Shown: positions 1 to 9,092, counted from the stretch's first letter. The stretch is 15,650 nucleotides of DNA from Actinomycetes bacterium (GCA_030603375.1 JAUVXY010000019.1:1-15650), one strand, 5' to 3'. Numbers and translations: made by a program. The notes: generated by a model not told the origin, from the letters alone.

Positions 1-570
1 ATCAATTATAATTACATCGCTTCCTGACTTTCTAAAAGCTTCCACTCCCTTGCATGAAATTGATACAGGATCAGAATTTTCTTCAAAAAAAACATCGACA
101 TCTATTCTTTTTGCCATATCCCTTAACTGGAGCACTGCAGCAGGTCTATAGAAGTCTGCAGCTATAATTGAAACTTTCTTCTTGTATTCATTTTTAATAA
201 GATTTGCCAATTTAATTACCGATGTTGTCTTCCCTGAACCCTGCAGACCAACCATCATTATAATGGTAGCTGTTTTTGGTACAAAACTGATTTTATTGCT
301 GCTGGCGGCACCCAGCATATTTATCAATTCTTCATTTACTATTTTAACAATCTGCTGAAACGGCGTTATGCTTTCAAGTACGCCTCTGCCAACAGCCTTT
401 TGCTTTACATTTTCTAAAAACTCTTTTACTACTTTAAAATTAACATCTGCCTCAAGCAAAGCTAATTTTATTTCCTTCAATGAGCTATCTAAGTCATCTT
501 TACTTAATTTGCCCTTATTTCTAATTTTGTAAAACAAATCTTCAAACTTTGAAGTTAAAAACTCAAACAC
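1..570 (-). CDS. ffh: Signal recognition particle protein Ffh, N-terminal part (cut by window edge)
   Basis: This is the GTPase of the bacterial signal recognition particle. It binds 4.5S RNA and signal sequences and docks with FtsY at the membrane. The first 190 residues are visible: the helical N domain (about 1-85), then the GTPase domain with G1 GLQGSGKTTS (about 108-117), the ADFYRPAA element (about 138-145), and the strand VIIID leading into the DTAGR motif, where the window ends. The C-terminal M domain lies outside. The start is GTG at 570, preceded by an AAAGGG Shine-Dalgarno-like stretch. The ATG at 590 is in another frame and meets a stop after a few codons. The gene lies 35 bases after ftsY in the same direction, so the two SRP GTPases are probably co-transcribed. 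The family call is secure. Confidence 0.95.
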   Translation of the reverse strand, partial: MFEFLTSKFEDLFYKIRNKGKLSKDDLDSSLKEIKLALLEADVNFKVVKEFLENVKQKAVGRGVLESITPFQQIVKIVNEELINMLGAASSNKISFVPKTATIIMMVGLQGSGKTTSVIKLANLIKNEYKKKVSIIAADFYRPAAVLQLRDMAKRIDVDVFFEENSDPVSISCKGVEAFRKSGSDVIIID

Positions 571-605
571 TTGCGCCAGTCCCTTTTCATATTATAAATT
601 TAAAC

Positions 606-1478
606 TCAGAATAACATTTTTTCTGCAAATTTTTTAGAATCAAAATAGTGAATATCATCCAGTTTTTCTCCATTCGTTATCATCTTTATTGGTATTCCTA
701 AATCATTTTTTATGGTAAGAACTATCCCACCCTTTGATGTACCGTCAGTTTTTGTAAGTATGATACCGGTTAAGCCAAGGGACCTATTAAATGTCTCGGC
801 CTGAAATTTTGCATTCTGCCCGGTTGTAGAATCTATCACCATTAAAATTTCATCCGGGTCCCTGTTTAAATTCTTATTTACAACTCTTTTAATTTTTTTA
901 AGTTCTTCCATTAAGTTATGTGAAGTCTGCATTCTGCCTGCAGTGTCAATTATTACTTTATCAAATTTCTTTGTTATCGCCTTTCTGATACTATCGTAAA
1001 CAACTGCGCCCGGATCAGAAAACCTCTGATGACACACGAGCTCTAACCCCAGCTTATCTGTGTAATGCTTGATTTGCTCCACAGCAGCTGCTCTATAAGT
1101 ATCTGCAGCTGCAACAAGTACCTTTTCACCGCTATTACAAAACAACTTGGCCATTTTCGCTATGGCGCTTGTTTTCCCCACACCATTTATACCAACAATT
1201 AAAAATACAGATGGGGGTGTTTTAGAGGTACTTAACATGGCTTTGTTTTTGCCATCTAAAATTTCCATAATCTGTTTTTTCAACAGATCCTTAATAATTT
1301 CTATATCATCAATGTTCTCTCTGTACACATAATCTCTCACTTTATCTAAAATTCTTTTAGCCGTGCCTGCACTAACATCATTCAATATTAATTGTTCTTC
1401 TAAATCATCCCAGAACTGAATATTGTTTTTCTTAAATTTATTCCATAAATAATTTAAGTTTTTAATTAACTTTTTCAT
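606..1478 (-). CDS. ftsY: Signal recognition particle receptor FtsY
   Basis: FtsY is the membrane-associated SRP receptor GTPase that pairs with Ffh and hands ribosomes to the Sec translocon. The 290 residues are essentially only the NG core: N domain about 20-85 (FWDDLEEQLI), G1 GINGVGKTS (95-103), ADTYRAAA (125-132), DTAGR (178-182), TKTDGTSKGG (242-251) and a late GEKLDDIHYFD. The acidic A domain found in E. coli FtsY is absent. A short basic, aromatic N-terminus (1-20) could serve membrane binding; that is inference. G1 ends in Ser rather than the usual Thr-Thr, and the usual GVGE near the end is TNGE, both mild deviations. The ATG at 1478 overlaps the smc TGA stop (ATGA), showing translational coupling to smc. 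Confidence 0.95.
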   Translation of the reverse strand: MKKLIKNLNYLWNKFKKNNIQFWDDLEEQLILNDVSAGTAKRILDKVRDYVYRENIDDIEIIKDLLKKQIMEILDGKNKAMLSTSKTPPSVFLIVGINGVGKTSAIAKMAKLFCNSGEKVLVAAADTYRAAAVEQIKHYTDKLGLELVCHQRFSDPGAVVYDSIRKAITKKFDKVIIDTAGRMQTSHNLMEELKKIKRVVNKNLNRDPDEILMVIDSTTGQNAKFQAETFNRSLGLTGIILTKTDGTSKGGIVLTIKNDLGIPIKMITNGEKLDDIHYFDSKKFAEKMLF

Positions 1479-3736
1479 TCCTTACTGTTAAGCTTCTCGG
1501 CTATTATCCTGGAAATGCTATCAGATTGCATCGATACACCATAAATAGTATTTGCAATTTCCATTGATTTCTTCTGGTGCGTTATCATTATTATTTGCCT
1601 GTTTCCTGAAAACTTTTTCACAAGAGACAAAAATCTATTTAAATTCATGTCATCCAAAGATGCGTCTATCTCATCAAATATATAAAAAGGTGAAGGTTTT
1701 GTGGAAAAGATTGAAAACAAAAATGCTATAGACACTAAAGTTTTTTCACCGCCTGAAAGAAGGGACAGGGGAACAAACTTACTGTTGCCAATATCTACTT
1801 TTAAGTCTACACCTATATTATCATCTCCGCCGCTATTGTCACTGGTAAGCTGTAACTCTCCTTCGCCAAGAGGAAATAAGGTTTTAAAGTAATTTTTAAA
1901 GTTTTTATTTATTGCCTCAAACCTTTCAATGAAATACTCCTCAATCTCTTTATTAATTTTAGTAATAAGCTCCTCCAGGCCTTTTTTACTTTCATTTAAA
2001 TCCTGTTTTTGGGACCAGAGAAAATCAAATCTTTCTTTTATCTTGTTATATTCCAAAATAGCATTTGGGTTCACAATGCCAATTTTTTTTAATTCATTCC
2101 TTAATTTATTTACAATTGTGCTTGATTCTTTTACATCAGTAACTGGTTTATAATTTTTAAATGCAAAATCTACCGATATGTTATATTCGTCAACAATTCT
2201 TAAAGTTAAATCTTTAACTTTTTCCTTTATTTGCTCTTTTCTTAAATTAATTTTGTATAAATTGTTTTCTAAATTAGATTTAGAAATATTTAGCTTGCTT
2301 ACATCAATTTCCAGTTTATTTATACTGTTTAGCTCTTCCTTAACAGAATTTTTCTTTTTTTCAAACTCCGGGTACAATCTCTTCTTAATTTCTTTTGAAA
2401 CTACAAAAACTCTTTTTAAAATCTCGGATAATTGTTCAGACCTGTCTAAATTCTCCTTGCAGAGATATTTTATTTTGTCTTCCCTGTCTTTATTTGGTAA
2501 ATTTTTGGGCTTGTTTTTATTAATGCTGTCCACATTGTATCTATCAATCATTTCTTTTAAGTCATCCAGTTCTTTCCTTATTAGATTTTCATCTCCATCT
2601 ATATCAAGCATGATGGCTCTATCGATGGCAGCAGTATTTATTTTCTTAAGGATCCTGTTGAATAATTTCTCTATTTTTTTTATCCTGTCTGAAAAAATTT
2701 GTACTGCAGAAGAAAATTTACCTTCACTCTTTTTTGTTAAGCTTTTTTCTGTTCCCTTGTCTCTATAAAGTTTTAGATCAAACATATTATACACAGTGCT
2801 AAACATTGTTCTCTGGCTTTTGACAAGTGCTCTCATATTGTCAAGTGCATCTTCACTGGACTTAAAATTCTCTAATTTTTCTTCCCAATAGTTAAATTCA
2901 TCTTTTTTGCTGGAAATAAGTTTTTCATATTCTTTCTTTACTTTTATTGCGGATGTTATTTTTTTTAATACATCCTCAAGCTCATCTTTGTATTTACTGT
3001 AAGCTTTATTTTCAAAGTCCCATTTATGATTCAAATCATTTATGTATGTTAAAAAAAGGGATATTTCTTCTTTCTTTAGTGCATTTGACACATCGTAATA
3101 TTCCTGAGCTTTTTTAGCTTCTGTTTTTAGCGGATCCATGATCCTTCTCACTTCTTGTGTCAGATCATTTATTCTATTTATATTCTCTTTAATTTTTAGC
3201 AATTTGCTCTTTGACCTGTCTCTTCTAATTTTATGCTTTGATATGCCGATCAGTTCATCTATAATATCTTTTCTGTCCAGCGGCTTCAGAACAGCAATCT
3301 CACTAATCTGGCCCTGGTTTACGATAACATGGAGCCCTTTCCCTATTCCGCTGTCAGAAATAATTTCATGTATATCTAATAATCTGCAGGGAGAAGAGTT
3401 GATAAAATATTCACTTCCACCTTTGGAATATACTCTCCTGGTAACTTTTACTTCCTGGAATTCTAACGGCAGCATCCTATCTGAATTGTCAAATACTAAT
3501 GAAACTTCTGCTATGCCAAGTTCCTCTTTTTTATTTCTAAAAATAATATCGCCCATAGACTCGCCGCGAAGAGTTTTCGGGCTTTGCTCTCCAAGAACCC
3601 ACGACATAGCATCTGCTATATTGCTTTTACCGCTGCCATTAGGACCAACGATCATACAGATTCCCGGCTCAAAGACCAGCTTGCTTTTATTTGCAAAGGA
3701 CTTAAAACCTCGAAGTGTCATGCTTTTTAGATGCAA
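1475..3736 (-). CDS. smc: Short SMC-family chromosome-condensation ATPase without visible hinge
   Basis: SMC ATPases organise the chromosome, normally as dimers joined at a hinge. The N-terminal head is intact: LKSMTLRGFKSFA, Walker A GPNGSGKSN (31-39), and WVLGEQSPKTLRG (46-58). The C-terminal head is intact: LFPLGEGELQL (about 620-630), signature LSGGEKTLVS (660-669), Walker B/D-loop YIFDEIDASLDD (685-696), and the ITHQ switch. The head-proximal coil, with its GIVNPNAILEY and FLWSQKQDL segment, also looks orthodox. The protein is 753 residues, against roughly 1,150-1,200 for bacterial SMC. The connecting region (about 165-600) is Lys/Glu-rich coil with a Pro break near 410-414, and I see neither the Gly-rich hinge fold nor a CxxC zinc hook. 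The start is TTG at 3736, chosen because the family begins M-x-L-K; an AGGT lies 6 bases upstream. It sits between rnc and ftsY, the usual place for smc. Confidence 0.9.
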   Translation of the reverse strand: MHLKSMTLRGFKSFANKSKLVFEPGICMIVGPNGSGKSNIADAMSWVLGEQSPKTLRGESMGDIIFRNKKEELGIAEVSLVFDNSDRMLPLEFQEVKVTRRVYSKGGSEYFINSSPCRLLDIHEIISDSGIGKGLHVIVNQGQISEIAVLKPLDRKDIIDELIGISKHKIRRDRSKSKLLKIKENINRINDLTQEVRRIMDPLKTEAKKAQEYYDVSNALKKEEISLFLTYINDLNHKWDFENKAYSKYKDELEDVLKKITSAIKVKKEYEKLISSKKDEFNYWEEKLENFKSSEDALDNMRALVKSQRTMFSTVYNMFDLKLYRDKGTEKSLTKKSEGKFSSAVQIFSDRIKKIEKLFNRILKKINTAAIDRAIMLDIDGDENLIRKELDDLKEMIDRYNVDSINKNKPKNLPNKDREDKIKYLCKENLDRSEQLSEILKRVFVVSKEIKKRLYPEFEKKKNSVKEELNSINKLEIDVSKLNISKSNLENNLYKINLRKEQIKEKVKDLTLRIVDEYNISVDFAFKNYKPVTDVKESSTIVNKLRNELKKIGIVNPNAILEYNKIKERFDFLWSQKQDLNESKKGLEELITKINKEIEEYFIERFEAINKNFKNYFKTLFPLGEGELQLTSDNSGGDDNIGVDLKVDIGNSKFVPLSLLSGGEKTLVSIAFLFSIFSTKPSPFYIFDEIDASLDDMNLNRFLSLVKKFSGNRQIIMITHQKKSMEIANTIYGVSMQSDSISRIIAEKLNSKE

Positions 3737-3759
3737 TTTGTTACCTGCCTGTTTATTTT

Positions 3760-4476
3760 TTATACCTCTAAATCATACAGATTCTTTAAAGCATTTCTTG
3801 CTGCTTCCTGCTCTGACATTTTCTTGCTTCTACTTTTACCTCTTCCAATAATTTTGCCGTTTAGCACTGCTACGGAATAAAAATTTTTGCTATGGTCGGG
3901 GCCCTCTGATTTTTCTAATTTGTATTTAACCAATGTAGAATAATCTGATTGCACAGCTTCCTGCAGATAGGTTTTGTAATCAAAAATTTTAGGTTTTTCT
4001 ATCCTATCCTCAATTTTACCTTCGTATCTTCCTAAAATCCATTCTGCAGTAAAATCAATACCCCTGTCAACATAAAGAGCGCCAACAAATGCTTCAAACG
4101 CATCTGCTAAGATAGACTCCTTTCCCCTGCCCCCACAGGATTCTTCATTTTCGCTAAGCAGCACCTGCTTGTCTATACCTATCTCTTTTGAAATTTTGGC
4201 AATAGTTCTTTTATCTACCAGGATTGATCTGATTTTTGCCAATCTGCCTTCAGAAAAGTATCCGTATTTTTCATACAAATATGAGGTAATAGCAAAGGAA
4301 AGTACGCTATCTCCTAAAAACTCAAGCTGTTCATTTCCTCTTGATTTTACGTTTATCTGGCGGGCAAAAGACCTGTGCGTTAAACTCTGAATAAATATTT
4401 TTAAGCTATTGGCTTCAATTCCTAAACTACTTAACCACAATCTTATCTTTTTTCTAAGTATTCCTTCCTCAACCAT
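3760..4476 (-). CDS. rnc: Ribonuclease III
   Basis: RNase III cleaves double-stranded RNA during rRNA maturation and mRNA turnover. The 238 residues are normal length. The catalytic domain shows LTHRSFA (about 32-38), the signature NEQLEFLGDSVL (48-59) with metal-binding Glu and Asp56, and the second acidic site ADAFEAFVGALYVDRG (124-139) with Asp125 and Glu128. A C-terminal double-stranded RNA-binding domain follows from about 165 (DYKTYLQEAVQ) and ends with the typical EQEAARNALKNL helix. The start is ATG at 4476. It lies 23 bases upstream of the smc TTG start and 67 bases downstream of acpP, in the common acpP-rnc-smc order. Confidence 0.96.
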   Translation of the reverse strand: MVEEGILRKKIRLWLSSLGIEANSLKIFIQSLTHRSFARQINVKSRGNEQLEFLGDSVLSFAITSYLYEKYGYFSEGRLAKIRSILVDKRTIAKISKEIGIDKQVLLSENEESCGGRGKESILADAFEAFVGALYVDRGIDFTAEWILGRYEGKIEDRIEKPKIFDYKTYLQEAVQSDYSTLVKYKLEKSEGPDHSKNFYSVAVLNGKIIGRGKSRSKKMSEQEAARNALKNLYDLEV

Positions 4477-4543
4477 TGCACCAATTTTTTCAACCTGATA
4501 TTAGTTAAAAATAAATTAAATTACTAATTATAAACATTGATGG

Positions 4544-4780
4544 CTATTTTTTTAAGCTGGCATCAATATAGTCCATAGCATCTTTTACGGTTGCTATTTT
4601 CTCAGCTTCTTCATCGCTAATCTCAATATTAAATTTGTCTTCAAGCGACATTATTAATTCTACAAGATCAAGTGAATCTGCTCCTAAATCATCTATAAAC
4701 TTACTTTCAGGTTTGATATCATCTTCATCAACACCAAGAACATCTACCAGTATTTCTTTAATTTTGTCAAAATTTTCCAT
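4544..4780 (-). CDS. acpP: Acyl carrier protein
   Basis: ACP carries growing acyl chains on a phosphopantetheine arm during fatty acid synthesis and donates them to PlsX. The 78-residue acidic protein has the canonical attachment site GADSLDLVEL with Ser36, flanked by the expected helices, and ends in a normal length for the family. The start ATG at 4780 is preceded by a strong GGGGAGGT. It follows plsX by 28 bases and precedes rnc, a classic arrangement. It ends in TAG at 4546-4544, which shows that TAG works as a true stop in this genome. Confidence 0.97.
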   Translation of the reverse strand: MENFDKIKEILVDVLGVDEDDIKPESKFIDDLGADSLDLVELIMSLEDKFNIEISDEEAEKIATVKDAMDYIDASLKK

Positions 4781-4808
4781 TCTACCTCCCCTAAACTTTT
4801 ACCTTTTC

Positions 4809-5816
4809 TTAATCTTTTACTTCATTTTTAATTTTTTCTACTAAATTTGTCCTCACTCCGTCCTGAGCTACTTTTGCTGCATTAAAAATAGCCTTTGATT
4901 TTGAGCTTCCGTGAGAAATAATTACAATACCATTAACTCCAAGGAGCTGAGCTCCTCCATATTCCTCATAGTCAAATTTTTTCTTCATGTTCAAAAAAGA
5001 CTTTTTTAGCCCAAGAGCAGACAACTTTGTTAAAAAACTATGCGTAAGGACTCCTTTTATTTCGCTGAAAAATAAGTTTACTATTCCCTCTATAGATTTT
5101 AGCAGTACATTCCCAACAAAGCCGTCGCACACAACAACATCTGCTTTCCCGTTAAAAATATCCCTTCCCTCAATGTTGCCTATAAAATTTATATTTAAAT
5201 CTTTTAACATTTGAAATGCTTCTACTGCCATTTTGTTTCCCTTTTTTCCCTCGGTCCCCACATTGATAAGACCAACACTCGGGTTGCTGACACCTATTAT
5301 ATTCTCGGAGTACACTTTGCCCATAATTGCAAATTGTTTTAGATACCGAGGTTTGCAATCTACATTAGCACCTGCATCGATTAAAACCACTTTTTTTTCT
5401 GCCAATGGCACCACTATAGCAATTGCCGGCCGTAAAATTCCTTCTATTCTCTTAATATTAAAAAGAGAACATGCCAGTACTGCCCCGGTATTTCCTGCTG
5501 ACAAAAAAGCACCGCATTTATTCTCAGCTAATATCTGCGTTCCAATATATACAGACGACTGCTTTTTATTTTTAATTACTTCTGAAGGGTGATCGTCCAT
5601 TTTCACCTCTTGCGTACTGCTGACTACATCTATTCCTTCCAAGCTTGAACCACTGATTTCAGCTGCTTCTTTTATCTTTTTTTGATTTCCTACCAATATT
5701 ATTTTTAGCCCTAAATCTGCTGAAGCGCAAGCAGCACCTTTAACAATTTCTTCAGGGGCAAAATCACCGCCCATAGCATCAACTACAATCGGGCATCTGT
5801 TAGAATTTTTGTTCAT
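4809..5816 (-). CDS. plsX: Phosphate acyltransferase PlsX
   Basis: PlsX converts acyl-ACP and phosphate to acyl-phosphate, the acyl donor for PlsY in phosphatidic acid synthesis. It is a peripheral membrane enzyme. The 335 residues are full length: N-terminal VVDAMGGDFAPEEIVKGA (about 12-29), central SAGNTGAVLA and LIDAGANVDC segments, then VGLINVGTEGKKGN and VVCDGFVGNVLLKS. All are hallmark stretches of the family, and the C-terminus has the usual YGGAQLLGVNG. It is followed directly by acpP. The FakA-type gene elsewhere in the window makes acyl-phosphate by another route, so both inputs to acyl-phosphate are encoded here. Confidence 0.97.
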   Translation of the reverse strand: MNKNSNRCPIVVDAMGGDFAPEEIVKGAACASADLGLKIILVGNQKKIKEAAEISGSSLEGIDVVSSTQEVKMDDHPSEVIKNKKQSSVYIGTQILAENKCGAFLSAGNTGAVLACSLFNIKRIEGILRPAIAIVVPLAEKKVVLIDAGANVDCKPRYLKQFAIMGKVYSENIIGVSNPSVGLINVGTEGKKGNKMAVEAFQMLKDLNINFIGNIEGRDIFNGKADVVVCDGFVGNVLLKSIEGIVNLFFSEIKGVLTHSFLTKLSALGLKKSFLNMKKKFDYEEYGGAQLLGVNGIVIISHGSSKSKAIFNAAKVAQDGVRTNLVEKIKNEVKD

Positions 5817-5845
5817 TTTCTAAAAACACTTTTGTTATTTTTATA

Positions 5846-6910
5846 TCAAATATTTGCAATTTCCAGCAATTTGTCTATGTTGATACATTCTCTAAGTACT
5901 TCAGTAATTTTATCTATCTTTTTAATTTCATGCAACCTGACATGGCCCATAATTTCTCCTACCTTTTCCACTGCTGTTAAAGTATCGTAATTTACCATTA
6001 TTATTGGGGTTCCAAGTTCCTCTGCTCTTCCCAGAACAACACTGCTTGGTTGAAAGTTTCCAGTTAGAATTAAACATTTTGTTGGAGTTTCTAAAGCTGC
6101 AAGCTGTACATCAGCCCTGTCACCACCAGTTATAACAGCCTTGTCTGCTTTTCTTCTAAAAAATTTAAGCGCCTGTTCCTGCCCCATGGCACCCACCATA
6201 AATGTCTCCACCAATTCCTCTGCTTTGCCTTCAGCACAAATTATGCGTCCACCCAAAAGTTCAGCCAGTTCTTTTACGCTCACTGAGGATAACAGGCTGT
6301 ATGAAGCAATGCAGCCCGCTACTTCTATTTTTTCCCTTTTTAAAAATGGCAGTATTAACTCTTCCACATACTCAAGCTGGCTTTCTGGCACCAGGTTTAT
6401 TATTACGCCAGCAAAACAATCTTTTAAAAATTCTTTGGCATAAAGTATATGATCTACAATTTCAGGACTATATTTTGTTATTAATATAGTTTTTGCTCCT
6501 AATCTCCTGCAAATATCGCGTGAACTCATTTTTAAAAAACATCCATCTTCTACGCTTTTTGCACCTTCCAGAATTACAACATCTTTTCCTGCTTTAATTT
6601 TTCTATAGGATTTATCGACAATATCAAGAAAATTTTTAGAAAAATCGCTATTTCTTAAGCCTTCCCTGTGATGCTGTTGTGTTAAAACAATAGGCGATAT
6701 GTCTTCCAATTTATTTCTAATTCCAAAGATATCTGAAACACACTTGGCATCTTCATCTGTAATTACACCATCTATTCGAGCTGGTAGTGTCCCGAGAGGT
6801 TTCATATATCCTACCTTAAGCCCCCTCTCTGCCAGCAATTTACCGACACCGATGCACACTGAGCTTTTTCCAGAAAAAGGTTCATTTGAAATAAAAAATA
6901 ATGGCTTCAT
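5846..6910 (-). CDS. Phosphotransacetylase-type BioD-like P-loop protein with DRTGG domain
   Basis: This is a stand-alone version of the N-terminal region of large phosphotransacetylases (BioD-like P-loop plus DRTGG domain, COG0857 type). It has no phosphate acetyltransferase catalytic domain. The 354 residues begin with a P-loop SNEPFSGKSS (8-17) and an ILEGAKSVEDG acidic motif (113-123). They continue to a DRTGG domain around 205-325 with ITGGDRADVQ (260-269), ILTGNFQPSS (281-290) and a typical IIMVNYDT. The molecular role of this family is not settled; a sensory or regulatory role in acetyl-CoA/acetate metabolism is inference. A strong GGAGGT sits just upstream of the ATG. It directly follows the ADP-forming acyl-CoA synthetase, an association that supports a shared pathway. 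Confidence 0.85.
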   Translation of the reverse strand: MKPLFFISNEPFSGKSSVCIGVGKLLAERGLKVGYMKPLGTLPARIDGVITDEDAKCVSDIFGIRNKLEDISPIVLTQQHHREGLRNSDFSKNFLDIVDKSYRKIKAGKDVVILEGAKSVEDGCFLKMSSRDICRRLGAKTILITKYSPEIVDHILYAKEFLKDCFAGVIINLVPESQLEYVEELILPFLKREKIEVAGCIASYSLLSSVSVKELAELLGGRIICAEGKAEELVETFMVGAMGQEQALKFFRRKADKAVITGGDRADVQLAALETPTKCLILTGNFQPSSVVLGRAEELGTPIIMVNYDTLTAVEKVGEIMGHVRLHEIKKIDKITEVLRECINIDKLLEIANI

Positions 6911-6986
6911 CTTAACCTCCTATTACAATTATTGCATTCAAGCTATGGCTTCTGCAGTCTTCTTTGCTAATATTAATAGATACTAC

Positions 6987-9092
6987 TTACTGTCCTATTA
7001 CAACTCTTACATCCCCGGCTATTGCTCCTTTGCCTTCTTCTTTTACAAACAAAGGATTTATATCCATCTCTGTTATTTCAGGAAAGTCAGTTACAAGCTG
7101 CGACACCTTAAGTAATACTTCAATTATACTGTTTATGTCTGAAGGTTTTTCACCTCTTGCACCCTTTAATAAATTAATGGCCTTTATTTCTCCTATCATT
7201 TCTTCTGCATCTTCTCTGCTTATAGGAGCAATCCTAAAAGAAACATCTTTTAATACTTCAACATATATCCCGCCTAATCCAAACATAATCATCGGTCCAA
7301 ACTGCGTGTCTTTTGAAACTCCAATAATAGTTTCTTTTTTAGATTCTATCATTTCTTGTATTGAAATTCCTTTTATGTCAGCATCCGGCATATATTTTTT
7401 TACATTACAGAGCATATCTTCAAAGCCATCTTCTAATTCCTTTTCGTTGTTTATACCAACTTTTATTCCGCCTACATCAGTTTTGTGTAAAATATCAGGT
7501 GAAACTATTTTTAAAACCAAAGGATACCCTATCTCTTTTGCAATTTCTTTTGCTTTTGCTATGTCATTTGCCACCACAGCTTTTGGGATCATTACGTTGT
7601 AGGCTTCAAGAATTCCCCTTGCTTCCATCTCTCCAAGTTCCAGCCTGCCTTCGTTTCTACATTTTTCAAATATTTTCTTTACTTTATCCACATCTGCAGC
7701 AAATTTTTGGCTATGAGTGGCTTCTTTTGTTACCCAATCATAATAATCCATCATTACCTTAATGCTTTTAACAGCTTCTTCCGGGACCTCAAAATTAGGA
7801 ATTTGATTCCTATTTAAATAATCTATTGCTTCTTTTACCGCCAGCCCTCCCATAAAACAAGTAACTATCGGGACCTTTCTGGTATTATTATCTCTAAAAA
7901 CTTCAACAATTGCTTCAGCAGTTTCGTATGACTCAGTCATTGACTGCGGTGTTAACAGTATCAATACCGCATCAACATTTTTGTCGTCCAGGACTATTTC
8001 TAATGTGCTCTTGTATCTATCCGTTAAAGCATCGCCCAATACATCGACTGGATTATAAAAATTAGCTGCAGCCGGTAAAATTTTTTTTAATTTTTCAATT
8101 GTACTTTTTTCTAATTTTGCAAGCGATATATCATTTTCTTCAAAAGCATCTGTTGCCATTATACCGGGCCCGCCCGCATTTGTTATTATTGCAACCTTTT
8201 TACCTTTAGGCAGCGGCTGGTTTGCCAGAGTATTTGCATAATTAAAAAGATCATTTATGGTGGCAGCCCTAATTATTCCTGATTGTTTGAAAGCTGCATC
8301 GTAAGCTTTGGCTGATCCTGCAAGTGTCCCAGTATGGGATGAAACTGCTCTTGCACCAGCATTTGTATTACCAGATTTTACTATTACAACCGGCTTTTTC
8401 TTTGAAGCCTTCTGGCATATATCCATAAATTTTCTGCCATTCTTGACACCTTCCAGATATGCAGTAATAACCTTACATCTATCGTCGTCTGTCATGTACT
8501 GAATCAGGTCATTTTCAGAAACATCTGCCTTGTTTCCCATTGATACAAACTTGGATATGCCAAGACCCACAAATTTAGCCTTATCAAGCGCGGCAGTTCC
8601 CAGTGCTCCTGATTGTGAAATAAAGCTAACGCTGCCTCTGTCAGGCAGTGTTGGGAAAAAAGTAGCATTAAGCATACAATTTGTATCAATTACTCCCAGA
8701 CAATTAGGCCCAATTACTCTAATGCCATATTCTCTTGCTTTTTCCGCAACTTTGGTTTCCAGCACTGCGCCTTCAGGTCCAGTTTCCTTAAAACCTGCAG
8801 TAATAATTACAGCTGTTTTTACATTTTTTTTCGCACATTGATCCAGCAGTTGTAAAACAAATTTACTTGGAATAACTATTATCACAAGGTCAATATCCTG
8901 CGGTACTTCTAAAATAGATTTATAGCACTTCCTGTTAAATATCTCATCTGTTTTAGGATTTATTGGAAATACCTTACCCTTGTATCCGCCATTTATTATA
9001 CTATCTAATACAGTATACCCAACTTTTTCCTTATTTCTTGATGCCCCAATAACTGCCACGGAGCTGGGACAGAAAAAGCTTTCTATGCTCAT
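6987..9092 (-). CDS. ADP-forming acetate/acyl-CoA synthetase (fused alpha and beta)
   Basis: The enzyme interconverts acyl-CoA + ADP + phosphate and acid + CoA + ATP, so it can harvest ATP from acetyl-CoA or other acyl-CoAs in fermentation. The 701 residues contain the alpha part: CoA-binding VAVIGASRNKEKVGYTV (12-28), CoA-ligase SFISQSGALGTAALD (156-170), and the phosphorylated histidine in SSHTGTLAGS (His253). A linker follows at about 455-480, then a beta ATP-grasp part with LKIVSPDILHKTDVGG (second-shuttle His536), FGLGGIYVEVLKD and EMDINPLFV (Asp677). All residues of the known two-histidine phosphate-shuttle mechanism are present. Substrate cannot be told from sequence. The ATG at 9092 has AGGAGGT upstream. 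It lies 37 bases after rpmF, an unusual insertion into a ribosome/lipid cluster. Confidence 0.93.
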   Translation of the reverse strand: MSIESFFCPSSVAVIGASRNKEKVGYTVLDSIINGGYKGKVFPINPKTDEIFNRKCYKSILEVPQDIDLVIIVIPSKFVLQLLDQCAKKNVKTAVIITAGFKETGPEGAVLETKVAEKAREYGIRVIGPNCLGVIDTNCMLNATFFPTLPDRGSVSFISQSGALGTAALDKAKFVGLGISKFVSMGNKADVSENDLIQYMTDDDRCKVITAYLEGVKNGRKFMDICQKASKKKPVVIVKSGNTNAGARAVSSHTGTLAGSAKAYDAAFKQSGIIRAATINDLFNYANTLANQPLPKGKKVAIITNAGGPGIMATDAFEENDISLAKLEKSTIEKLKKILPAAANFYNPVDVLGDALTDRYKSTLEIVLDDKNVDAVLILLTPQSMTESYETAEAIVEVFRDNNTRKVPIVTCFMGGLAVKEAIDYLNRNQIPNFEVPEEAVKSIKVMMDYYDWVTKEATHSQKFAADVDKVKKIFEKCRNEGRLELGEMEARGILEAYNVMIPKAVVANDIAKAKEIAKEIGYPLVLKIVSPDILHKTDVGGIKVGINNEKELEDGFEDMLCNVKKYMPDADIKGISIQEMIESKKETIIGVSKDTQFGPMIMFGLGGIYVEVLKDVSFRIAPISREDAEEMIGEIKAINLLKGARGEKPSDINSIIEVLLKVSQLVTDFPEITEMDINPLFVKEEGKGAIAGDVRVVIGQ

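Noticed and set aside
2178..2768. Long plus-strand open frame opposite smc.
   Set aside because: It is a Leu/Ser/Phe-rich shadow of a Lys/Glu-rich coiled-coil gene, with no recognisable protein features.
4500..4528. ATTAGT-N17-ACTAAT inverted repeat between acpP and rnc, a possible FapR-type operator.
   Set aside because: It is only a 6-bp AT-rich repeat, it lies downstream of acpP and inside an apparent operon, and it does not match the longer FapR consensus.
4544..4546. Idea that TAG is reassigned to an amino acid in this genome.
   Set aside because: acpP, rsmD and rpmB all end with TAG at their normal family length, and the long genes smc, plsX and acyl-CoA synthetase contain no in-frame TAG.
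6964..7602. Long plus-strand open frame opposite the acyl-CoA synthetase.
   Set aside because: The minus strand encodes a clear full-length enzyme; this frame is antisense composition only.
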